Below the pieces are notes generated by a model. That model was not told the origin of the DNA, made no database searches, and saw only the letters and a list, made by a program, of their open reading frames with translations. Positions 22,335-31,772 of a DNA stretch of 64,000 bases are shown one piece after another (positions within the stretch are counted from its first letter, which is position 1; each line of letters begins with the position of its first letter). A program made the position numbers and the translations under genes. The stretch lies in the NCBI RefSeq assembly GCF_032854445.1, contig NC_088306.1, forward strand, positions 24,461,764 to 24,525,763. Reading direction: 5' to 3'. This stretch comes from Liolophura sinensis (lineage: Eukaryota > Mollusca > Polyplacophora > Chitonida > Chitonidae).

Positions 22335-23079
22335 ATAACTTTTTTTGTGAACATAAAATAATTTATTCCCAATAAACAAATACAGAGTTGACATTATAAT
22401 GCATCAGCCCAATTAAAACAATAACTTTATCACAGTAGATGTGGGCTGTCGTCTTTTTACATTTATGCAGGGTACATGTATTTATAACAGATCAAGTATT
22501 CCATTACAGAAAGAACTTAAGCTTTGAGTTGTCAATAGTACATATAACCTTTCCTCTGGCCCATGCTTTGTGAAAGTTGACTTTACTGAGACGGCAGAAG
22601 TCTGTACAAACTCGTGATTTCAAACATGACTTAATAGAAATAACTATTCTTGCAACAAATTTCCTTTTACCTTGAAAAACAGCCTCATTTCTAGCGCACC
22701 ATACACAAAACAAACAAACTGTTATAAGATATGTGTACATTGAATTCTCGTCCTTTGATAACGGAACACCAAACAATTTGTGTCTTAGATCCTTCTCTGA
22801 AAAAGCAGGGAAAAAGCTTCCATACATCCAAAAAAGCCTTTGAAAATTCAACAGTACCTGTTGTGTAACGTTGCATTCTACAAACAAATGATTCCTGGTT
22901 TCGGATTTACCACAAAAGTTACACAAATCATCTGTGCATATATTTCTTCTTAAGAGAATCTCCTTGACAGGCAGAATATTATGAACTAATTTAAATGAAA
23001 AATTTATAAGATTGTTATCAAGGAAGGCGTTGAACACTGTACGCCATATCCGAGGCCACGGTAACATTGGTTGAGAAGC
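22335..23079 (-). mobile_element. LINE (L1/Tx1-like), 3' half of an interrupted copy
   Basis: Carries the 3' UTR and the last 180 or so residues of ORF2 in one clean frame down to the stop at 22504, including the CCHC knuckle CNFCGKSETRNHLFVEC and the tail ending SKLKFFL. LINE similarity stops after ggttgagaagc at 23079 and the viral element begins. The missing sequence would continue with tacaactctcgg as in the other copies. The same orientation and order as the LINE at 36469-40052 suggests both were one copy. Confidence 0.85.
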
Positions 23080-23090
23080 CAGAACCCCCC

Positions 23091-23133
23091 CCCTTGGGGC
23101 CCTCCCCAGAACAAAATAGAGGCCCCACCCCCC
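23091..23133 (+). repeat. Left terminal inverted repeat of the Polinton-type element
   Basis: A 43-base G/C-rich segment beginning cccttggggccctcccc. It is the exact reverse complement of 36295-36337. The bases before it (gccagaaccccccc) resemble, less exactly, those after the right copy, so the true repeat may extend outward with degeneration. Confidence 0.9.
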
Positions 23134-23203
23134 ATCTGGGGTTCTATTAGACATACCCATTGCTCAGATATGCTTCTACACCAATAGTGTATGCAACAAC
23201 AAC

Positions 23204-23503
23204 ATGCCAAAGGGTTATAATAATTGCCGGTGGCTACCCATGGGCTCCACGAAGCTCTGTGGTAAGAGTTGTCTGGGGGAGTACTGTGGGGTTCACCTAA
23301 ACCGTCTCCGCAAGGGTCTTGGTACCTTGCCATGTATTAGCTGTGGTCGGGGTGTTAAAAACCGATTTCAGCTTTGCATGGCCTGCGGATATAATAGGGT
23401 CCAGATGCGTGAAAGACAGCGGAGGCTCAAGACTTTTCAAACGGAGTTCAAACGCCTTCGGCTATGGAAATTTACAATTAGAGAGATGCTTTTATTAGTA
23501 TAA
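23204..23503 (+). CDS. Small Cys-rich putative zinc-binding protein
   Basis: A 99-aa product with eight cysteines. Two CxxC pairs (CISCGRG near residue 44 and CMACGY near 58) form a likely zinc ribbon; two more Cys clusters lie before it (CGKSCLGEYC). The C-terminal third is basic and helical (MRERQRRLKTF). The first gene inside the left inverted repeat, it overlaps the polymerase start as TAATG at 23501-23505. I do not recognise a named family. Role unknown; nucleic-acid binding is a guess. Confidence 0.6.
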   Translation: MPKGYNNCRWLPMGSTKLCGKSCLGEYCGVHLNRLRKGLGTLPCISCGRGVKNRFQLCMACGYNRVQMRERQRRLKTFQTEFKRLRLWKFTIREMLLLV

Positions 23504-26500
23504 TGATGATATCGGCGCGTACAATGAGGCACCATCAAAAAGAGCGAGCACTACGGGGGGAGTTTGAGACGCTCCTAGGTGTGCGGCCTAAGTACCCACG
23601 GTCCCGCAATGCCTTGGAAGAATTGCAGAGGATCCTCGACAGGCATAAAACGGCTGTGGCTGACTTGAACTCCCGAAGTAACGAGGAGTTGAAGCAAGAC
23701 GTCAAGAACCCGCTCAGTAATGAGGGGTTGAAGCAAGACGTCAAGAATCTCCTCAGTAACGAGGAGTTGGATGAATTGCTAGGCAGAATACTGGGCGAAA
23801 AGAAACTAGAATTCACTAACACCTGCCGGGCTATAAGGAATCTCCTCCGGGCCTGGGAGATGGGCGTACCCGAAGGCGTTTGGACGGACCCAATAGCCTT
23901 CTTAGAAGAAATTCGAGCCATTATTCGCCAGAAGCTAGAAGAAGAGATCCTGGCACTCAACGGGGTTAAGTTCCAATTAGGCCTCAGGGTTCAGCTGCGA
24001 AAGGGCAACGCCGATGGCAGTGAAGAGTATACCAGCCCAGTACCCCACAGCAAACGAGAGGCCCTCTTAGAGGCTGGTGACATTGGCTGGGCTCTAGATA
24101 AGGCCTTCCCCACCATCCAGGAGGTGCTGGGAAAATGGACACAGGGAGGGTGAGAGTGGGTTGTCAATAACGTGTAAACACTCTGGTTTGACACTGCAAG
24201 GTATCAGCCACTGAGAGGGGGGTCCTACATCCCCCTACCTGCAGCTGTGAGTAGCAAGAAAGCAGTCATCAATGTGAAGAACAAAGACGACGACTGCCTC
24301 CGATGGGCACTCCGCTCTGCCTTATTTCCAGCCGCCCGGGACCCTCAGAGACCAACAAAGTATTCCACCAATGATGGTCTTGACTTTAGTGGGATCGACG
24401 CCCCCACGCCCATCTCTCAGATCCCTAAAGTGGAGGAAAAGAACAACCTCGCCATCAACGTGTTCGGGTGGGACAAGGGTGTGATCGTGCACCGCCTCAG
24501 CAAGAAGCCCGGCGACACGACCCGAATCAATATGCTGCTGATTGAGAAGGCAGGCAAATTCCATTATACGTGGATAAAAGATTTCGATCGTCTCCTGTCC
24601 CAAGAAAGTAAGAAACGAAATCGCAAACACTTCTGCGAGGGCTGCCTACTCGGTTACACAAGGGAGGATCTGCTCGAGGCGGATAAGCCGGAATGCCGAG
24701 GGATTGACCAGACGGCGGTGAGGGTGGAAATGCCCCAGGAGGGGGAAAACAAGTTCACCTTGCAGAACCACCACAAACAGCTACCGGCCCCGTTCATCAT
24801 ATATGCCGACTTCGAGGCTCTGACCAGAAAGGGTGAAGGCCCGCCGCCGTCACCTACACAGAGCAGCACTCAAAAGACTCAGCACCACGAGCCCTGCAGT
24901 TACTACTATGTTGTGGTGCGTTGCGACGGCCACACAAAACGCCCCGTGGAATACAGAGGCCCTAACGCGACGGAACACTTCCTCAGAGCTCGACAACAGG
25001 AGGAGCGGGAAATCAAAAATGTTCTAGCCAACCCTATAGCCATGAATATGACTCCCCATGATTGGTAGGCCCACAACAACGCCACATTCATCGACAGCGT
25101 TCAATTCTTACCGACTTCCCTTGACATCCTGGTTGAGGCCAACAAACCTGAGGCTTTCCACATCACAGCCCGGTATGAGTCCCCCGAAGAAAAACGAAAG
25201 CTACTCATGCGCAAGGGTGTCTACCCCTATGAGTATACGGACTCCTGGGAACGCTTCGACGAGTCCAGCCTCCCACCCAAAGAGGCTTTCTACAGTAAGC
25301 TCAAAGTGGGAGGCATTAGCGATGAGGACTACATCCACGCTCAACAGGTATGGAAGGCATTTGACTGCACCAATCTGGGGGACTACAGAGACCTTTACTG
25401 CCGGACAGATGTGCTCCTACTGGCTGATGTGTTTGAGGCCTTCCGGAAGACTTGTTTACGGCAGTATGGATTGGACCCTGCTCAATACTTTACGAGCCCA
25501 GGTCTCTCGTGGGATGCGCTGTTCAAGAAGACTGGGGTAGAGCTGGAGCTGTTGACCGACTACGACCAACATCTCTTCATTGAGAAGGGGTTGCGAGGAG
25601 GTATCTCCATGGTAAGTAAGCGACACGCCAAAGCCAATAATCCGCAGGGGGAGGGATACAACCCCGAAAGCACAAACAGCTACATCCAATACCTAGACGC
25701 CGATAATCTATATGGCTGGGCTATGAGTCAGTTTCTTCCAACGGGCGGCTTCCAGTGGGTAGGTGACGCGCAGCGTCTCGATGAAACGATTGCTACCCAC
25801 CCCACGACAGTCCTTCCGGTTACATACTCAAGGCCGACCTAGAGTATCCGGCCGACCTACATAACGCATATAACAGCTACCCATTAGCCCCGGAGCGTCT
25901 CGTGGTCCAGAAGGAGTGGATGTCTGACTATCAGCACAGCCTCCTAGGCAAGAAAGCGCCTACCGAGGTCAAAAAGCTGGTCCGCAACCTCCGCAACAAG
26001 GAACGGTACGTCCTGCACTACCGGAACCTACAGCTGTATCTATCTCTGGGAATGCGCCTGACAAGGGTTCACCGGGCCCTGAGATTCGCCGAGAGCCCTT
26101 GGATGGAACACTCCCAGCGATTCAGATGAACAAATCCCGTCTAGTACTAAACGGACCTATCTACGTGGGCATGAGCATTCTAGATTCTCTCCAAGCACCT
26201 GATGTACGACTTCTACTACAACCACATGAAGGCCCAGTACAGAGAGCGCTGCCAGCTCCTCTACACCGACACGGATAGTGTGCTACTCGAGATTCAGACT
26301 GAGGATGTTTATAGGGATATGGCTGAGAATGCAAACCTGTACGACACCTCAGATTACCCACAAGACCACCCCCTGCACAGCGTAGCAAATATGAAGGTCT
26401 TGGGGAAAATGAAGGACGAGTGCGCGGGGCGGCCGATCGCCGAATGCATTGGTCTGCGCCCAAAGATGTACTCCATTCTGGAGGCAGACGGAGCCAACAT

Positions 26501-26750
26501 TAAGAAGGCCAAGGGCGTGAAAAAGGGAGTTGTGGAAAAGTGCATCCGCCATAACCAGTACAAAGAGGCCCTGTTCGAGAAGAAGATCTTCCGACACGGT
26601 ATGGACGTGCTGCGATTAGAGCGCCACCATATCTATGGGCAGCACCTGAATAAGGTCTCACTGTCCCCCTTCGATAGTAAGCGCTGGATCGCCGAAGATG
26701 GTGTCCACACCTTGTCTTACGGCCATAAAGATGCTGCATCCGCAGGATGA
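23503..26750 (+). pseudogene. Protein-primed family-B DNA polymerase (broken)
   Basis: Replication polymerase of the element. Signs in order: an N-terminal charged region with two near-identical repeats (NEELKQDVKN and NEGLKQDVKN); a conserved block INVKNKDDDCLRWALRSAL near 24265; a Cys/His patch (HFCEGCLLGYTREDLLEADK); exonuclease motif YADFEAL near 24802; palm motif A DADNLYGWAMS near 25697; and palm motif C YTDTDSV near 26261. In-frame stops lie at 24151, 24175 and 25066, and a frameshift near 25805. The frame shifts again near 26126 and 26190. The stretch that should hold palm motif B is absent between about 26100 and 26140. A Cys/His segment also appears lost at about 25070. The product cannot be active. 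Confidence 0.9.
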
Positions 26751-26777
26751 TGGGCTGGAATGGACATCTAGGAACTA

Positions 26778-27980
26778 CTAGCGCCGCAGAACCCCATCCT
26801 GGGGAAGCTGAGTATCGGGAGGCACTATAAGCAACTCCTCACGAACGAATCCCGGTCGCAGGCCATCCGACGTATCGTCTAGATAGTACAACACGGGTTC
26901 ATTAGGCTTTGTGAGAGAGCGCCCAAGCCGATATATCTCTAGAGACCACACAGGATCAGTCGCGTGACGGCGGCCGTCCTCCAGCTCTCCAGGCTGATAG
27001 AAATAACGAACGCCAACACCCTCGGGGAAATTCCGCTCATTAAGTCCAACGGGACGACCTGGAACCGTCCAGGAAGGCTTATGGGGCACCCCTTTTGCCT
27101 TGATCGCGTCTTTCGGCTTTTTACCGATCAGTCTCGTCTCGTTATTCAGAGCGGCCACAACAGAGGGCAGCCGAGCCACCCATTCAGTAGACCGGTGTTC
27201 GGGAGGGAGGCGCATCTCCTGGGCGTACTGATGTTCAAAGAGCCGCTCAGCCGGAGTACGGGTGAAACGCTCCACTATGCCTTGGTCTCGGTGGATATCC
27301 ACGTGGCCTCGGCGGACTGTGAGATCGTGTTTGGCCAGCAATTGGCTCACTGCACCCATAAACTCGCGCCCAAGGTCAACTTGGAGAAGCTTCGGCCATC
27401 TCAAGGGTCCCCGTATGTAAATGCGAGAGAGAGCATCAGCGACTTCTTTGGAATCTTTAGTAGCCAGAGGTTCCGCCTCCTTGTAGCGCGAAGCGACATC
27501 AACAACTGTCAGCGCGTACTTAAACAGCTTCCGGCCTCGCCGATCATGTGGTAGAAATAGAAGATCAGCTTGGTGGATGTCATTCGTCGTGGAAACCTCG
27601 AACATAGGCCTCGGTATTTTTCGGGGACGAGGCAGGTATATCTGCCAGATAGCCTGCTTTTTCAGCCAGGCCCGGACCACATCTTCGGAGACTTTAGCAG
27701 CAGTGGCAAGTTTCTGGATGGCCGCGCAGCCCTTCCAGTACGCACGAGGGCTGTAGTAGATATTTGCCAGGAGAGCAGACACCTTACTAGCCATGTCATC
27801 AAGGCATTCTAGCAGACCTCTAACAGATTTGCGACGAAAAAGATGTTTATCGTCGCGGCGCAGAACCACCTCACTACTAAGATCGTGCCTGGCGAGGAGC
27901 TCAATGGCGAGTCCGACACAGTCAGTTCGGATTACTTGGTGAGTTTTGCGATTCCGTAACTCACACCCCCAACCAAACAC
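26778..27980 (-). CDS. Retroviral-type integrase (DDE), open frame
   Basis: A 400-aa frame without lesions. Catalytic triad: D in HQADLLFLPHD, D in LQVDLGREF and E in QGIVERF, with 34 residues between the last two, as in the D,D-35-E family. An N-terminal helical segment (YYSPRAYWKGCAAIQKLA) precedes the core. The C-terminus (DPVWSLEIYRLGRS and RPGFVREELLIVP) looks like a small beta-barrel or chromo-like DNA-binding domain. The first 62 codons overlap the end of the next gene, so the ATG at 27794 (MASKVSALL) is an alternative start. It would insert the linear genome into host DNA. It is convergent with the polymerase, whose frame ends 27 bases away. Confidence 0.88.
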   Translation of the reverse strand: MFGWGCELRNRKTHQVIRTDCVGLAIELLARHDLSSEVVLRRDDKHLFRRKSVRGLLECLDDMASKVSALLANIYYSPRAYWKGCAAIQKLATAAKVSEDVVRAWLKKQAIWQIYLPRPRKIPRPMFEVSTTNDIHQADLLFLPHDRRGRKLFKYALTVVDVASRYKEAEPLATKDSKEVADALSRIYIRGPLRWPKLLQVDLGREFMGAVSQLLAKHDLTVRRGHVDIHRDQGIVERFTRTPAERLFEHQYAQEMRLPPEHRSTEWVARLPSVVAALNNETRLIGKKPKDAIKAKGVPHKPSWTVPGRPVGLNERNFPEGVGVRYFYQPGELEDGRRHATDPVWSLEIYRLGRSLTKPNEPVLYYLDDTSDGLRPGFVREELLIVPPDTQLPQDGVLRR

Positions 27981-28381
27981 ATTCCCAGGATGACAAAGGT
28001 CATCTCGCGGTGTTTTTGATCTTCACTAGGCACATAGAAATCGGAGAGCTGTGGCTCTGAGCCCAGCAGCGCCTCGCGTGCATCGCGTGTAAAAGTTTTG
28101 CCAGTGACCCTAGAATACTCGCGAATTGCAGCGTCGACATCCCGGAACGTTTGGACAGCGTGGCCCTGGCGGCGGAGTTCATCGTTGATCCAGTCCAAAC
28201 GCTCAGTGCGCTTTCGGGCCCATTTTTCCTGGGTGGCTTGGAGCTGCTCTACAGCGCGGTCATGGAGCCTCCGATCTTCGTCGACACCGGAACGCCTCAG
28301 CATCGAAAACGTATAGTTGCTCCCGGTGAAGGCCAAAGCGTTTGCGAGGGCGCCGCCCATCATCATTGCGATGGAGGCCAT
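27932..28381 (-). CDS. Small membrane protein with N- and C-terminal hydrophobic segments
   Basis: A 149-aa frame. A hydrophobic Gly/Ala/Met-rich N-terminus (MASIAMMMGGALANALAF) and a C-terminal membrane segment (MTFVILGMCLVGGVSYGI) flank a charged helical middle. The conserved-looking patch LSDFYVPSEDQKH comes before the last segment. It sits between integrase and another small membrane protein in the leftward cluster. I believe similar unnamed proteins occur beside PolB and ATPase genes in other elements of this class (memory, not checked). Probably a virion-membrane or minor capsid component. Confidence 0.65.
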   Translation of the reverse strand: MASIAMMMGGALANALAFTGSNYTFSMLRRSGVDEDRRLHDRAVEQLQATQEKWARKRTERLDWINDELRRQGHAVQTFRDVDAAIREYSRVTGKTFTRDAREALLGSEPQLSDFYVPSEDQKHREMTFVILGMCLVGGVSYGIAKLTK

Positions 28382-28383
28382 TA

Positions 28384-28623
28384 CTACTTGATTATATTGG
28401 GAGGAAGGAGCCCTTGTTTAATTAGCAGGTCCTTCGAAAACATGGCCAGGCCTACATCTGCAATGAATATGCCGACGTCACGGGGTGTTAAGTACAGCTT
28501 CGGGAGGGCTCCTTTCAGGAACATTTGGCCGAGACGAGCGTACCCAGTAGCCAGGAGAGAGACCACAGCGGCGTGGTAGGCCGCGTTGACTAGCACTTTT
28601 CCGAAACCGGGTCGAATAGACAT
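28384..28623 (-). CDS. Small hydrophobic protein, 79 aa
   Basis: Open frame ending 3 bases before the next gene downstream, so the two are tightly coupled. Two hydrophobic stretches (LVNAAYHAAVVSLLATGYA and VGIFIADVGLAMF) are separated by a short polar loop and followed by the tail KQGLLPPNIIK. It looks like a two-span membrane protein. Its 5' end overlaps the frame of the upstream gene. Function unknown; part of the small structural gene cluster. Confidence 0.62.
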   Translation of the reverse strand: MSIRPGFGKVLVNAAYHAAVVSLLATGYARLGQMFLKGALPKLYLTPRDVGIFIADVGLAMFSKDLLIKQGLLPPNIIK

Positions 28624-29119
28624 GCTGATCTATATAGAAAGGGTCGCGACGTGTATTCAAATGGAGATTCTTTTCTTGTGGCGTGATATCTGCATGCGGC
28701 GTAATATCTGCACCTCGTGCATGTGCTGTATGGCGGCTGCGCCCCGCGCGTAGCAACACAAGCACTGCAAGGCCGCCAACGCCTGATAACGCTAGGGGCG
28801 CCCTCCAGCGGGTGATTTGGTGTGCATTCGTAGAATCCGGTTCCTTCGAAAAATCTCTGGCTCCCCCCTCCTTCGTAGAATCCGGTTCCTTCGGCTGTTT
28901 CTTGGTGGAATCAGCTGCGCCAAGCAAAGCAGCCTTTGCCTCGCGAAGCTCGACCTTGAGCTTTTCAGCCTTGGCCTTTCTCGCTGCAGCACCCGCTCGA
29001 CCCGTAGCGACTCTTTTGGGATTCTTCGCAGGGCCGTCATTCGTAGAATCCGCTGTCACCCCATCCAATTCCTTCGGGCCTTCCGGATTCCTTGTACTCA
29101 TGTTCCTCTGGATCATCAT
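28624..29119 (-). CDS. Ala/Lys-rich protein with one membrane segment
   Basis: The frame opens at 29119; MSTRNPEGPK at 29101 is an alternative start. The N-terminal half is basic and Ala-rich (GRAGAAARKAKAEKLKVELR) and includes a short motif repeated with variation (KEPDSTK, KEPDSTN). A single hydrophobic segment follows (APLALSGVGGLAVLVLL). The frame runs on to 28478 across the start of the 79-aa gene, so the real C-terminus may have been near 28624, with a lost stop or a shift; I place the end there by inference. Function unknown. Confidence 0.5.
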
Positions 29120-29611
29120 TTTTTCTAGGAAAGCAGTGGTGTTTAAATGAGCAGTGCTCAGTGGTGGTTAGCGCCATGGTTAACGGTGCCAAATACTTAC
29201 CATAGCAGTAGTATAGCCAGCAGCTAGCACTGCAAAGCGCCTGTTCAACAAATGGGTCGGTGGAGAGCTGTGCCATGAGCATTGGTCGATTCTCGGGTGG
29301 GATGAGTAGGAGCCAGCTGGCCGCCCTTAGATATGATCTCAAGAACATACCTCCAAGACCGTTAACCACCCGCGCACCGAGCTTAGCCTCGTACCGGGAG
29401 TGCAGCCTTTCAACGTCTTCGTCGCTCATGGCGTCGATCTCAGCGGCTGTTACGTCTTTTCCCAGATATCGCTTGACCTGCCCACCCACCGCAAGTGCCG
29501 CCAGCCTATCTCTGAGCTGCTGTGCATGTTTGCTGGGCTGGGTTTCTCCTCCTCCTCCTCCTCCGCCTCCTCTGCGCCCAGAATATCGTCTATAAGCTCG
29601 TCGGTATCCAT
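29037..29611 (-). pseudogene. Acidic-headed virion-type protein (one frameshift)
   Basis: The ATG at 29611 opens an acidic N-terminus (MDTDELIDDILGAEEAE followed by a Glu run). The frame shifts near 29535, within a CCCAGCCCAG-type repeat, and the main body lies at 29489-29037 in another frame. Body landmarks: VKRYLGKDVTAAEIDAMSDE, RLHSRYEAKLGARVV and LLLIPPENRPMLMAQL. It lies between the ATPase and the small membrane genes in the same direction. No named family recognised; probably a structural or assembly protein. Confidence 0.6.
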
Positions 29612-29636
29612 TATTAATATGTAGGGGCGACTACGT

Positions 29637-30251
29637 CTAATATATAATCTTAGATGTGGCGGGCGTATCAGTCATTAGCAGGAGCTTAGAATGCGGATTG
29701 TTCTTGAACTTCTATCGAACCTCTGCCTTTTCGCTCTCGGCCTCGATGATGTGGTTCTCCTCCAGGCATTCCTTGAACGAGTGCCGATCTTTGCAGTGGA
29801 AAAAAGCCACCCACCTTGTCTCCTCGCGAAAGTTTTTGAGGACGGCGTTGTATTTCTGAGTGAGGACCCAGACGCTTTGCTTTGCATGGCGGCCCGAGAA
29901 AGCCATGAATGACAGCATTTTTTGTTTCTTCTTCATCGCCTCTAACGCGCTACAATCATCGATGATGTATAGGGTGGGCTCCCCCTCGAATAATCTGTAG
30001 AAAGCTCTGAGGCAGTCGTTGAGCCGCTCGTCGAGTTCAAAACAATAGACCTCAGGGTCAGACAGTATCCATCGCCGCCGGTACGCCTCGTTATGCTTAA
30101 GAGTGGGGCACAGGATCAGAATGTGATGAAAGAAACCGCAGAAAGGCCCCTCAAGCAGGTCCAGCACGAAGACTGTTTTGCCGCAGTTCGTCTGCCCGCA
30201 GATAATCGCGCAGTGGGCGTCATCAATAAAGCGCGCTAACGAATCTACCAT
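29637..30251 (-). pseudogene. FtsK/HerA-type genome-packaging ATPase (premature stop)
   Basis: P-loop ATPase that would drive DNA into the capsid. Walker A is IICGQTNCGKT near residue 17; Walker B is LYIIDDCSA near residue 94; MAFSGRHAKQSVWVLTQKYN follows as the sensor region. A TAG at 29714-29712 cuts off the last 24 codons, and recognisable sequence (KLLLMTDTPATSK) continues in frame to a second stop at 29639-29637. The ATG at 30251 lies inside the 3' end of the capsid gene, in a different frame: an overlapping gene pair. The catalytic motifs are intact; only the tail is lost. Confidence 0.85.
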
Positions 30252-31151
30252 TCCCGATGTGCAGCTTTGCGTCCATGATCACATAGAGATATACGTTCAA
30301 CACGCCTGTATCGTAATCCCCTCGCCAGCGTTCAGAACGCGCCTCCCACTGCCATGCAGCTCGTCATCGTCGCTTGGCCGAAGGTCAAGCCAGAAGGCGT
30401 GCTTGTGCGTCAAGAACTCTTCCAGGGAGACGTCTGCCAGGCCTAAGTCTTTAACGACCCTGGCCACCTCAGGGTCCCGCTTCCGTAGGGGTGAGCTGGC
30501 GAAGAACCTATTGACCTCGCCCCACTGCTGGTACGCCCGTATGCCCTGGCTGTACAGCTGATTGGGGACCCCTTCTATTGTGACTTCTACTTCGGTGATC
30601 TTCGGGTTGTAGAAGGATTCCCACCTCCTATTCCACGGGAATCCTTTAGTCTCGAACAGCATGAGGATGCCCTTCATTACTCTCGCGGGCGTGTTCAGGT
30701 TTATGTTCCAGAGAATATCAGACTTGTCCTTCACAAACTTTCGGTGGCGGACGACGCGATCATACAGAATGAAGACGCCCCCGGCAAACTGGGTGCGGAT
30801 CTGTCTAGCGAGCTCCTCTTCGGTGACCATTTCGAACTCCAGACTGATGTTGTCGATGGTGTAAGTCGCGTAGGCATTGTCTGTTGCCCAGATGACCCGG
30901 TTGAACGTCAGTTCGTACTCCAGTCGGTCGGCCAAGGCACTCTGGTAGAATGGCATGTGGCTATCTAGAAGCTCAAAGTCTAGCGGGATGTGGAACCGGC
31001 TGCCAAAGGCGCGAGCGATGGCCTTTTCTCCAGCATCGTCGCCACTTGCGTCCTCCACTTCGACTCGAAGTTTAAGCATGTTTTCGCTGCCGATGCATTG
31101 GTAGGCCGCATTCGGAAGACGAACACGCGAATAACCTCGCCAAGCTGTCAA
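30223..31151 (-). pseudogene. Probable major capsid protein, 5'-truncated and frameshifted
   Basis: Open for 284 codons, with alternating beta-strand-like segments (FHIPLDFELLDSHMPFYQ, YELTFNRV, TYTIDNISLEFEMV, EVEVTIEGVPNQLYSQG, FWLDLRPSDDDELHGSGR). The frame ends at 30297, but recognisable sequence continues in another frame to a stop at 30225-30223, overlapping the ATPase start. The length and the capsid-then-ATPase order fit the C-terminal half of a double-jelly-roll capsid protein; the identity is my inference from context and fold-like pattern. The N-terminus is missing or displaced: the first residues (MTAWRGYSRVRLP) run into the neighbouring divergent gene. Confidence 0.6.
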
Positions 31152-31772
31152 GTCTCGATAAGGACATCGCCAAAGAAAAACGGAAGTTGGGGGAGGCCTC
31201 TGATGAATTCTCCTGGAGCTGGATCGAAGACCGGATAAGGAATCTCGAGGACGAGAGGGTGGCCCGGCTCGAAGCAGCCTCTTTAACGGCCGAAGCCCTG
31301 CGCACGCAAATACGCCGCATCAAGCAGACGATCGATCGCATCCTACACAAGGATACCAGTCTGGCCGAGCGCGTCCGCACCCTCTTCCGGGAGCAGGGAA
31401 TAACCGTGGTCTCCATTCTCACGGCAATTGGGATGGCGATCTCGACACTGGGGTTAGCGATAAAGTTGGCGCTGACTGGGGGGGCCCGGCGAGGGCATCC
31501 AGCCAACACCACCTCCATCCGACGGGCGTGGTCTTAAAGAATGGGTGAAAAAGCATCTCCAGTCCCTGGCGCGCGCCCTTGGCAAGCTGGCTGGGAAGGC
31601 TGCTGCTGCGATTCCGGGTATTATTGGCAGTATCGTGTCCTGGCTACTGAACCTTCTCGGGAAAGCGGCTGGGTGGCTGGCCGATAATGTCTGGGCTCTA
31701 GTCGTCGCAGTAAGTGGCCTAACGCTCGTGGCTGTTCGCAAGTATTTAACGCATAGTCCACAGCAGCAGTAA
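31076..31772 (+). pseudogene. Coiled-coil membrane protein (start lost, one frameshift)
   Basis: The frame is open from 31076 without an ATG, so the 5' end is missing. The charged coiled-coil region (FSWSWIEDRIRNLEDERVAR) at about 31200-31380 leads into a hydrophobic segment (VVSILTAIGMAISTLGLAI). The frame shifts in a G-run near 31483. The second part, 31545-31772, has a basic amphipathic start (EWVKKHLQSLARAL) and one or two more hydrophobic spans (AIPGIIGSIVSWLLNLLG and VWALVVAVSGLTLVAV). Probably an internal or penetration-type virion membrane protein (inference). Its 3' end overlaps by 27 bases the end of the convergent gene on the minus strand. Confidence 0.6.

Noticed and set aside
23535-23960. 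141-codon antisense ORF across the start of the polymerase
   Set aside because: Ser-rich shadow of the polymerase frame; no independent signal.
26964-27554. 196-codon plus-strand ORF opposite the integrase
   Set aside because: The minus strand has the catalytic integrase residues; the plus-strand frame is a by-product of its codon use.
28683-29150. Plus-strand Ser/Phe-rich ORFs opposite the small viral genes
   Set aside because: Low-complexity mirror of the Ala/Lys-rich minus-strand frame; no motifs.
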